DNA of 64,000 nucleotides. It comes from Gordionus sp. m RMFG-2023. Lineage: Eukaryota; Nematomorpha; Gordioida; Chordodea; Parachordodidae. Shown here piece after piece: positions 49,001 through 61,000 of this stretch. The stretch lies in contig NC_088775.1 in NCBI RefSeq assembly GCF_954871325.1, forward strand, positions 61,729,561 to 61,793,560, written 5' to 3'. A program made the translations under genes and the position numbers. Position 1 is the stretch's first letter. Every line of letters begins with the position of its first letter. The notes beneath the pieces were generated by a model. That model was given only the letters and a program-made list of their open reading frames with translations, searched no databases and was not told the origin of the DNA.

Positions 49001-52000
49001 ATGTTTATATAATTTTGAAACTATAATATTCAAATAATATCTTATTACAAATATAAGATAACCTTTATAACAAATAATATAACACACTTTTTAATGATAT
49101 ATATAAATTCTGTGGCGAAATAGCTAAATGTGCATTCCAGGCCGGTCTCCTTTACTTGATAAAAAAATTATTCCATTGAATACTGAAATATTTAATACCT
49201 ACTATAAGAATTTAAAACTGGCTGAAAATTTACTAAATCAATATAGAATTTACTAGATTATTTTTTTACTGCCCTATTAAATTAAATACTGCCAAAAAGA
49301 ATGAATACTAACTATTTTAATACAAAGAAACATATCTATTTTAGAGGTGATTATCAGCCCTGAGTTTCATATCACTTAAAATTAAATTTATTTTTAAATC
49401 TACAGAAAAGAAATAATTATATTTTAATTTTATTAAAATTTTATGAACCAATATAGGTTATAATATTATTCAAATGTAATCATTCTAAAAGATTAAATCA
49501 AGCAATTAATTTTGAAATGGCTTTAATCTTTTTCATTTTTTAAAAAAGCTAACAAACTATTATTAAAGTATATTTTTAAAAAAAAATAGGCATATAGCGA
49601 AATGTTAGTAACTTCTAATTTAAGTTCCTAGCCAAATATAAGAGCCGGAACCCTTCAAACGGTAGTCAGAACCCATTAATAATTTACCAGGTTTTGGAAA
49701 AAGCTCAGTCAATATTTGCATTATATTAAGAAAATAATAAATTGGTTTTTATAAATTAACTCTTGTGTGTTTATTTTTTTTGTTAGAAGTTTTTCCTATT
49801 GTCATCAAAAGATATAATCGTGCAAGATATAACAAGGAATGTTAAGAAATTTAAGATTGTTTGGTTTGGCATTTTGAGACCACAGACCAAACAGAGACCG
49901 ATTTATGAACAACCCATTATAACCGGAGTAATATGATCCGGGAAAGGATAGGACCTCATTTAGAAAATCGGTTTTCGATTAAGTTCATGTTATCAAAATT
50001 TGCGTAAATAGAGTTTAAAATTCCTGAACCCAAATTCGGGTCTAGAACCTTATTATCAAATTTTTATCCCCCCCCCCCTTAAAGTATTCTACAGTTTTTT
50101 ACGGATTGCAGTGTCTACATGATCTAGGGGATGCATATACCATTTGCTTCCATATAACTTTTAGGGGGAAGCAGTAGATTCCTAGGGGGTAGAATATTTT
50201 ATTGGATTTATTATCTACCAGGAAAATTCATTCACTTCTCTATACAAATATACACAACTTTAACTTACCCAAGAGGGACTCGCCATATATGCTCCCCTGT
50301 TTGTGGTATTACTGCAATTTCTTCCTTCCTATACCACTCTTAGACTCTGAGATGGTGGATTAGTTTTCCCTACACCTATCATAAAGCCTTTTTCCACTTT
50401 AATCTTTTTTATAATATCCCTCAAATCCTATATGCGCAAACGTTAAAAATGCATGATTTTTATTTCTTGAACACATGTTAAATTTTAAAACATGATTTTG
50501 CTTAAAATGTATTCTAGTAAAGGTGTAAGATGCCTGTTCCTAAACAATTGATCTATTCACTTTTTACTCACGACTAAAATAATCAGGCAAACTGTATCAG
50601 TGATAAAAATTATTAAATAATAGATCAATAATTGTTTAAAAAAATTATTATACAAAAACTGCGAAAAATATTTATAAGATTAAAGTGCACTTTTGAATAA
50701 AATAATGTAAGTGGGGAGATCGGGATATGGCAAGTGTTTTGTACTTTTGCGAAAAAATTTAAAAAATAATTCACCTTTTACTTACCTCCCTAACAATTTA
50801 CCTCCCCCCCCCAAAAAAAAAAAAATAACTACATTTTTTGAATAAATAGGATCAAAATTTAATTAGCTTTGAAATGCTATACCTCCTATCCTCCTTCCAC
50901 CCCTATTTTTTCCTCTCCTCTTTTTTTCCCTTCCATTCTTATTATAATTAAAGGGACGATATTGCGTCACCCACCTTCCCTTTAGTAAAAGTAGCTACTA
51001 TCATGATTAGATATTGAGTCGGCTATAGACTCATGAGCTGTTCTGAGGTTTACATCAGCGTTTTGGGCAGGGGCGGACTAGCGACGCTACGGCCTCGTGG
51101 GCCTTTTTTATAGCGGCCTCATTTATAAGGGGGCTTCGCCCCCATACTCCCATTTTGCGGGCCTTCGGCTTGCTTTTGCCCGGTCTTCGACCGGGTTTCC
51201 TTAAATGGCTTCTTTGATTTACATGATTTTTATTACTTCTTATTTTTTGAAAATAAGTTCAAATATTTTATATTTTTAGTGAAAAAAGGAATAATATTAT
51301 ACGATAATCATATATTTTATTTTAAAAAAATGCACATCTAAAATCACATTCATTACCTATATAAAATAATATTCTTAAATGAAAATATTAATTTTATTTT
51401 AGATTTACAACGATATTGCACTATAAAATCAAATCATACATCACATGTTAAATATAAAAAAAAATGCATACTCAATATATTAAATCAATTAATTATAAAT
51501 ATAAAATTATTGCAGTTATATAATATTACAGAGAATAAAATTGCTGCGCTTATATAAAATCAGGCACCGATCATATTAAATAATGTTAATAAGATTCTAC
51601 TAAAAGAATTAAGAAAATATATAATTTTTACTTTAATAAATCTCTCATTAACTTTGAACCTCTGCGCAAATATACAGGAATATCTTCTAGTTCAATCTAC
51701 GCTAATAGTTCTCGTTCAACTGACATCATTAAAAACGCTTCTAATTTTTTCTTGGTAAATATTAGCTCTCAGCTTATTTTTATAATTTTTAATTTACTAA
51801 ATGCTTTCTCGCAATTAACCTGCGTAAATGATAAATAAAATGTATTCATATGCCAAAAAAATATTAGTGTCACTTGTATGCATATGTATCTTTTAAGAAT
51901 TCCATACACGCATATTAAACACTTGTTACATTTATTATCACACTCTGATTTATTATCATATTGTAATATTCCATTTTCTTCATTTGATTCCTCACTTATA

Positions 52001-55000
52001 CATGCGATATCATTGTCCGTTTCATTTAATTCTGCTACCAAATCATAGAATATACTGGCAAAATGAACATAATTCGTTATGAAATTTAACACTCAATATA
52101 TATGCCAATTGTGACAGTGTTTCCAAGGCCTTTTCAGAAATACCTTTACTATTTATTTCATCAAAATGTCTTGGATGTAAATATTGCACATTCTAAGCTC
52201 TCAATTCGCAGAAAGTAATTCTGACAAGCTGTTTATAATTTGATCAATTATAGGACGAAATAGTTCGAACCTATAAAGGTCAATCGATTCTTGAGGACGT
52301 TCATCTTGGCATTTGCCACTATATATTCTCTTCGCTTGTCCTATTTGATCTTTTTACAGAGAATTTTGTACTCAGATACTCTCCGGGAGCTATAAATATA
52401 TGGAAATGTTTCATTTAAATTAGCAGCCATTTTATTGCTTTATTTTGAATCGATGTAATAATCGATGATACAGAAGATTTAACATCTTCTTTCATTTTCC
52501 ATGTTGACAAAGTACCTAATTTTTTAGTTTGAAGATATGACAGTAACCCCATTATTTTAAAATTTCCAAATATATAATAGCTGTACTTAGAGTCTTAAAT
52601 TTACATAAATTATCAAGTTTTTGTCTCAAATTATTTATTATCTATTATAAATTGAAGTGCCTTTACCGTTATTGGGAGCAAACTCTCTTTACCATATATC
52701 CATCTAAGGGCTTTTTCACGTGTCCATTACCTTATCTCACCTATTTTTTGCAGCCTTCTCAACTTATTTTGGCCAGATGAATTATTCTGTTTCACCCAAA
52801 TATCCATCCTTTTATCAGATTTACCGACCTGGATTTTATTTGATTTCAATGAATTAAGAACAAGAAATTAGGCTATATTATTTCTATAATAAATCAATGT
52901 ATAAAAATTTAATATAATAAATTAACCAAAACTTAGCTTTCACTCTACTCAAACGGAAGCGTTTTCACTTCTTTTGAAAAAAACAAAGAAAAGAACGTGG
53001 TAATGATGTGTAGCGTCAAGCGACGTTATTGATATATTATGCATTAAAATATAGTAAACGACATGACAGGAATGTGATATTCAATCATAGAGATATCATT
53101 AAAAAATAAATGATAAGAGAAAATAATGTGAACATAATAATAACTTTTTTCTAATCGGCCTCTATTTTAATATTTTCCTCTGATCGGCCTCAAAAACCGA
53201 CCTTTTTCTCACGGTCTCATAGGCAAAATGCCCACCGGGACTTATGGGCAGTCCGCCCCTGGTTTTAAGCATCACCAGGATTAACGTCATCTAAAATGTG
53301 TTTATCTTTAGAACGATCATTACAAATATAATCTATAAAAATATTAATGTTTAGAGGGTAGATTTCGCAGGCAGAAAACCCATTTAAAATAATATTTTAT
53401 CGTTGCCTTGGGAAATTCTTGCTTAACAAATTTGCCATTTTGCTAACTGCAGGGGCAGCAAGTTATCTTAAATTGCTCTAGCAATTAATATAAATAAACA
53501 AAAACCCTCAGGCAAATGGGCATATTGGAGATGGAGAAATATATCCTATATATTAAATAAAATACATGAGTACTTTTGCTTCAAAACAAATATTACCAAA
53601 TAAAAAAAAACCTGGTTAAAAAAAGGCTAAAAAACCCTTTTAATTAATATCCTTTGAATGTGAAACTCCCACTAGTAAAAACTCATCCCCACTTTTCAAA
53701 TATTAATTATAGATGACCGATATGATAACATATTTTGACAATTTGTAGATGTATATAACTCTTAGGAGTAAAATTTTACATGTGTTTTTCTTACTCCGTT
53801 GAGATCCACCCTTTCGATCACAAGCAAAATTAAATTTTAACTTTTTGTAACGAATGATCGACATTATGTCAAAGTATGCAAAAGATAATTAAATCAAGCT
53901 TTGACTTCAAAAAAGAAATGAAAATATTGTTTTAATATTTTACCCATAGATGTCGAAAAGCGGTATTGTTTTTATCTTTCGCCCATCGTGAGCATAACAG
54001 TCGGTTATGAAGAAGTTATACCCTCCTATAATTAACAATTAATTTTTTATTTATAAATCTAAAATTTTTAATAAATAATATATCATATAGTATCCACTTT
54101 ATTTAGGACAACTTAATTCGTGTCTTCAATACATCTACTATAAAAATCTGTAACCCTATTATTACATCCACTTCTTTGCTTTTTTATAGTTTTAAAAGCA
54201 ACTGGTGATAACATTCAATAGGTTTAAACTGTTATAAATAAGTTTATTAACTAGCGCTCTCATTATCAAGATAAATGACCATCGTAGCTCTAGCGCCGAT
54301 TCTTAGCGTATCGATTGCATTATCTTGTGGATCTTCTCCAAGTATAATTTTCATCTGAGCTTTGGATCTTCTCTCTGTGATTCCAGAAACAATGTTTGCC
54401 ATTGGTTTTCTTGAATAATAGATATATTAGAGGTAAAACACGGTTAATATTGTAATCAATAATTTTCAATTAATAAATATATTATCTATGATTTACTTCA
54501 CCATGATGAAACTCGAAACATTGTAAGCAGGTATTTCTCTGAAAAGGCATCGAAGGTTATAGATTCGATCTAGATCAGTTAAAAGATCTTGATCCTGTCC
54601 AAATAAAAGTATTATTCTATTTTCGTACCAAGCTATCTCGTTCTATGCAGAAATAAAAAATATTAAGAGTTAATTAACTCTTATTTTTATCAAATTAAAT
54701 AAATTGAAAAATATTCTACATTAATTTCTGACAAAATTTATTTTTTTATGCAATTAATTTTACAAATCGAATATTTTTTTGAATATCAATCAATTCGGAT
54801 TATTGCAATAAATTATTCATATTCGAATATTATTAGAATAATTTGAAAAACTTTTAATCCTATATATATATTATAAAAATTGGATTTCCATAATGCTAAG
54901 AATTTAGGATTACTACTATAATGAACATAATATGCTGAAAACTATTATATTGTCTATTTTAAAAATAATAACAGCATTAGAAATTTTATATAGGTGCTTA

Positions 55001-58000
55001 AAAGCTCTTTCTAATTATGAATGTTCATAAAAATGTTAATGATTTTTTTTTGTTTTGTAATAAGTGCCAATAAATTTTTTGGCAACTTTAAATTCATAAA
55101 CATTTTTTAATAAAGAGAATTCGCGGGGTTCATACAGAATCTAACATCTTAAGAAACGTTATTATTAAAAATCATGTAAGTATGAAGCTATGGATTCTTT
55201 AATAATTCGATAATTTTGGCTAAACAACATGAAGGTAAAATTGAGTTAACTTTTATAAGTGCCTTTTGAGATATCAAGGGTTTTTAATCGATTTTATTCA
55301 GCTCAAAATTTAGTTCTATAATTTCAATATACATGGGTATTTTGGGCTGGCATTTTAATTAGTTATTCTTATTAATGATAAAAATAAAACTTATGTTAAA
55401 ATAATTTCTTAATATAGAAAATATTTTTTTCAATTACTTTGACATAATATAACTCTTATAAAATTGCGAAGTTTTAATATAATTATTATATTAGATAGAT
55501 GAATGTTTTAAAATAAATTCTACACATATTACAATGAAAAAAAAATTGATGATTGAAATATAATAGTTTAAAATTGAGTCCATACTCACTCCACATATAG
55601 GAGTGACTAGTGTAGGTAAACCCGGGGCTTGGCAAACCTCTTAATCTCATTTTAAAATTAAATTGACTAGAAGGTTTGAATTATATCCTATAGCTTTTAA
55701 GCATCTATAGGCAAAATTGAAATAATTTAAGAAATAAAATTTTGATGTCTAATTCAAAAGTCATTTTATATATAAATTAAATTTTATAACAGAGTTTTAA
55801 CCCTCTTTTATAATTTGAGAAAGTTTTATGAGTATTTATTTTGTATATTTCAATCATAATTAGTCAATTTAGAGCAGCGAGGATTCTTAAACCATACATG
55901 TCAATTAAGGAAAAATATTTCAAAATCTTGGAAAGAAAATTTCATGGCCTGTATGATTGGTATTTAGGGATTATGATAAGAAATCATAATCCCACTTTAA
56001 GATCCTTATTATTATAGGTCCGAAATGTTTATTATTTACCAAAATTAAGTTTCAAGTTTTACATGTAATAGCTTAAATTCAAAAGTATTATGATATTTTG
56101 AACAATAAAAAATGAAATTATATTTTAAATAAAAATGAATTTCAATTCATATAACCTAAAAACTAGTCGTTTAGGAAGCCCCTTATGTGGGTTGCCTAAC
56201 CTCGCTATTGGAGCTTATTTGGGCAAAATTTCAACTTAATTTCAAAAATATGATTACATTCTTAAAAATATTTATAAGGAATTATAGAGTATAGTCATTT
56301 GATCCATTTTAAGTCAGAATACGATATCATTTTTTTATTAATATGAATTTATATGCAAGTAATTATTCAATTTATGTATTTATTTAATATATCAGATAAT
56401 TATAAGTAATTTTTTAACAATATTTAAGATATAATATTAATTTACAGCTATTAAATAAGCCAATCAGAAAAATGGACCAATTTACAATCAAATGACTTTA
56501 TGAACAAAGTTAGGCAAATCTAGGTATCGATTCATATATTGTTTTCATAATATCTAGAAAAACATAAGAGTTATAGCTGATTCTGCAAAAATCGTTCGAC
56601 TAGCCCCAGTCTCCCTACTATTGAGTCATTTTTTTTCTCTCAAAAGTTATAAATGAAAAAAAAAAATAAAAACATAAAGTTTGATATAAAAATTAATTGC
56701 ACCCAAACTGTAATATATATGTCGTATTGGGATATGGAATGTGGGGATCCGACATCTTGAATCCCTACGTTTTATTACGAATAAAATAATCCCCATGAAA
56801 AAAAATAAATAATTTAATTACTTTTTCTTCCCTCTTTTGCCGTCTGGCTGACATCATATAAATTATAAGGCCAAAATAAGGGATTTAGAAAGAAAATTTA
56901 AAAAAATGTAAATAGTATAAAATTAAGGGTTCCACGGAGAAACTTTTATGTAGAAAACAAAAATAGAGAATGCACTGTCGTTTATAGAGGAAATTTTATA
57001 GAGAAAGTTTTATATAGAGAATGACGTTTATAGAGAATGCACTTATAGAGAAGACAATTATAGAGAATGTCGTTTATAGAGAATAATTTTACAGAGAATG
57101 ATTTTACAGAGAATGATTTTATTGAGAATGATTTTACAGAGAATGATTTTATAGAGAATGATTTTACAGAGAATGATTTTACAGAGAATGATTTTATAGA
57201 GAATGTATTTTATAGAGAATTATTTTATAGAGAATTATTTTATAGTATTTTATAGAATTATTTTATAAAGAATATTATTTTATAGAGAATTATTTTATTT
57301 AAGAATATGATTATTTTATAAAAAATGTTATTTATAGTCATAGGAAAAAAAATTACAATATTTGACATAATATTATATATTAGAATTACCTTATATAAGA
57401 GAATAATTGGGTAGTTTTTTAATTATTAATCGGTACAGAAAATTATTTGTTTATCTTTGCACAAGGTTTTTCGATTATTTGATGAATTAATGGTTGAATA
57501 AAATTTTGACATGATTTGTAAGAAAATCATATAGTAAAAGCATATAAAAATTTTTACAAATTTAAATTTATAATTAATTATATTTATTTAAATTAAGTAA
57601 CTAGTTACTTTCTAAAAAATGTAGCCAGCTACAGTTACGATTTTGTAAATAGTTATAAATATTTTTTAGCTAAAGTGTAGCTAGTTAATGGTAACCACTT
57701 AATTTGACAAAACTAATGTAGAGATTTTCATTTATAAGCTTTTTTTATTTTCAGCAAAATTTATTTAGTTCTTACTTATATTATTATTCTTCCGAAAAAT
57801 TTTCAATTATAGATGGGACACACCGATAATTCATTCTTAAAAGAGATAAACAAATTTTGACATGATTTGTAAGGAATTTTACGAAATTTATTTTTAAAGA
57901 TAAGAATACAAAATAAAATATATAGTGTTGTTAAAAGTTACTTTGGCAATGAAGTAAAATTCTTTATAAAATAATTCTCTATAAAATACATTCTTTAAAT

Positions 58001-61000
58001 TAATTCTCTATAAAATACATTCTTTATAAAATAATTCTTTATAAAATACATTCTTTATAAAATAATTCTCTATAAAATCATTCTCTGTAAAATCATTCTC
58101 TATAAAATTATTCTCTATAAAATCATTCTCTATTAAATCATTCTCTGTAAAATCATTCTCTATAAAATTATTCTCTATAAAATCATTCTCTATAAAATCA
58201 TTCTCTATAAAATCATTCTCTATAAAATCATTCTCTATAAAATAATTCTTTGTAAAATCATTCTCTATATACGACATTCTCTATAATTGTTTTCTCTATA
58301 AAAAATTCTCTGTAAAATACATTCTCTATAAAATAATTCTCTATAAAATTATTCTCTATAATCAACATTCTCTATAATTGTTTTCTATGTAAAAGTTTCA
58401 CTATAATTGTTTTCTCTGTAATGGTTTCTCTGTAATGACGCGATACCAAAATTAAGGCATATAATGAATGAAAAATAAGGTTAAACATTTTTGTTTTTGA
58501 AAATTTATATGAAATATTAAATATTTTCACATGAATATATATTTTAAAAAAATCAGAATTAAAAAAATTCTATTTATTGCAACAATTCTTCAATACTATA
58601 TGACATTTCGTTAAAATTTAAGGTTGTTCTTGAAACACTCGTACCTTTTATTCATGCAACCCATTTTGCAATTGCATAACGATGTTTTCCAATATTTTGT
58701 GACATTCGGGGAAGCTCCTAAATATTTTTAGCAGTTTAGATATAAATTAATATATTTTATGTACATGAATTAATTTGAGGAGTATATGCGGTTACTATAA
58801 AAATAGCTTAAATTACCAATGATTGATATATCTTTGTTGGGAACTTCAAAATCATTTAATTTTATAGTTTTATATAGACTAGAGGCAATAAATGGTGCTG
58901 AAATTCTTCCAGCACACGTTCCTACCCATATTTTGTTCAATTTTTAATACTTTTTAAATTTTTAGGAATAAAATAACTCAGAGATCTGCAGAGGTACCAT
59001 TTGCACGGCCCGGCCCGAATTTAAAAAAAAATTATTATATTTATTTTTAATGCGATTTAAAATATTTGGTTTTAAAATATACGGCCAGCATGGGTATTTA
59101 TATTAAAAAAATTATAATATGACATGACCCGTGTATTCCCGGACCGGGCTTAGGGCCGGACCTGCAGGTCTCTGAAATAACTGATAAGAATTATCAATAA
59201 ATTTTAATATAAATTAGTAATTGTATTGGGCGATATTTTTTTTCATAGAATTTCTAAATTATTACATTTTGAAGTAAAAATTTATTTAATATGAATTAAG
59301 AATCTTATTGGGCGAGATTTTTTTTCATGGAATATCTAAATTATTACATTTTGAAAATTTATATTAATACAATTATTTTATTTTTAATATTAGTTTAAAA
59401 TTCTTTTTAATGCCTTAAAATTTTTTACCCAAAAAAGTTACAAAATATAATTTATATAAAACCACATTAAAAACAACCAAATACACATCTATTCAAAATA
59501 TACGGAAGGAAATGTAGATAATATTCTTAACGATTCCGTCACTTTTTTTTATTGTTTACCAATGAGTAAAATTATGTGAAAGCTATTTACATTACTTCTA
59601 AAATATCAAAGATTTCAATCAAAGATTCGCGCTTTTAAATTGTCCATAATATTAATAGTCCTTGTTAAAAAAAATGTTGGCCATAAAATTACATAGAAAA
59701 ATAGTTGATCTACCATTAATATTGGGAATAGTATTTCTAATATTTTAAAAAGGACCCCTTCTTTTATTTCATATTTAAATGATCGTTGGTGTCAAAACAT
59801 AATTTATTCTCAAATAATTGGACAAAATAACTTTATTTTAGGTCATGACTTGTTATAACCTATCCATAGGACAGATAGAACAAATATCTCTCCTAAAAAT
59901 TTAGAAGGGAAAGTATTAAAAATTGAACAAAATATTTCAGCACCATTTATTGCCTCTAGTTATATAAACTATAAAATTAAATGATGTTGAAGTTACCAAC
60001 AAAGATATATCAATCATAGGTAATTTAAGCTATTTTTATAGTACCCACATATACTCCTCAAATAAATTCATGTACATAAAATATATAAATTTATATCTAA
60101 ACTGCTAAAAATATTTAGGAGCTTCCCCAAATGTCATAATATATGGGAAAACATCGTTATGCTGCAAAATGGGTTGCATGAATAAAAGGTGCGGTTTCAA
60201 GATCAACATCAAATATTCAACGAAATGTCATATTGCATTGAATAATTGTTGAAGTAAATAATTTTTTTTTAGTTCGGATTTTTTTAAAAATATATATTCA
60301 TGTGAAAATATTTATGATTTTATATAAATTTACAAAATATGTCTTTTAGTTTTAACCTTATTCCTTAATTTTATACTATTTGTTTTTTTAAACATTCTCT
60401 TATCCTTTTTGATAATTTATATAATTTATTTATTATAACAAATTATCTCTAAAAAATAAAATTTTCTGGTGCCAGCTAGGCGGCCAAAAAGGAAGAAAAG
60501 AAATATTATTTAATTGTTTTAAATAAATATATTCCGAATCCCCATAGGTTTTAAATATTTAAAAAAAAATATATTTAAAAAAAAATTTTAAAAAAAGATT
60601 CTGAAAAAAACGTGGGGATTCAAGATCTCGAATCGAATCGCAACGATTCCATATCCCTATACGACATATATATTGTATATTATATATAATTAAAGCTATC
60701 ACTAAAATAAAAACAAATAAACATTAATAATAATTAATTATAACAATTTAATTATATGCTAAATTTTTTAGTTTATTAAGCTAATCTATATATTCACAAA
60801 AAAATAAAAGCAAGATAGTATAAGGAGAAAGGGGGTTTTATTAAAAATAATAAATAATTTATTAACACAAAATTATGAAAATATTATTCTTTTTATTTCA
60901 AATATTTTTTACTATGCAAATATTATCCGTGAATAAAATGGAAATATTTGAATTCCAATAATAACGACCGAATAAAAAAAAGTACGCATATAAAATCGCC

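Larger units (their letters stand above)
46538..51059. other. Putative ZP-gene intron, left part
   Basis: It holds two copies of a ~400-base dispersed repeat (47490-47890 and 49688-50060), a zone of GACTTGAGTTCATGA-type imperfect repeats (48400-48530), runs of 14 C at 48038-48051 and 11 C at 50068-50078, and GGGGAGATCGGGATATGGC at 50714, similar to the ends of the 13102 element. No gene was seen. Confidence 0.5.
56928..58447. mobile_element. Mutator-like/foldback element 2 with minisatellite terminal inverted repeats
   Basis: A perfect 9-bp duplication AAAATTAAG flanks it (56919-56927 and 58448-58456). Its right tip, reverse-complemented, reads GGTATCGCGTCATTACAG; the left tip starts GGTTCCACGGAGAAAC. 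The arms are tandem TATAGAGAATGATTTTA units (56990-57300) and the inverted AAAATCATTCTCTATA units (57960-58435). Interior ~650 bases, non-coding, with hAT-like terminal debris (AAGTAACTAGTTACTTT near 57595; AGTGTTGTTAAAAG near 57926). The tips resemble those of element 1, so both belong to one family. Confidence 0.85.
56712..60674. mobile_element. Inverted-repeat element of ~4 kb, host of two nested insertions
   Basis: Both ends read AATATATATGTCGTAT followed by GGGATATGGAAT in inverted orientation. The arms continue inward through matching blocks: CATCTTGAATCCC (56755; 60620 inverted) and then 58457-58950 against 59920-60390. The left arm is split by the 56928-58447 insertion and a MITE lies at 58979-59174. 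The interior is non-coding. The superfamily is unknown, and a target duplication cannot be separated from the TA-rich ends. Confidence 0.75.

Noticed and set aside
57067-58277. Repetitive END/FIEND-type peptides on both strands
   Set aside because: They are translations of the TATAGAGAATGATTTTA minisatellite of element 2, and the mirror arms give the same peptide.
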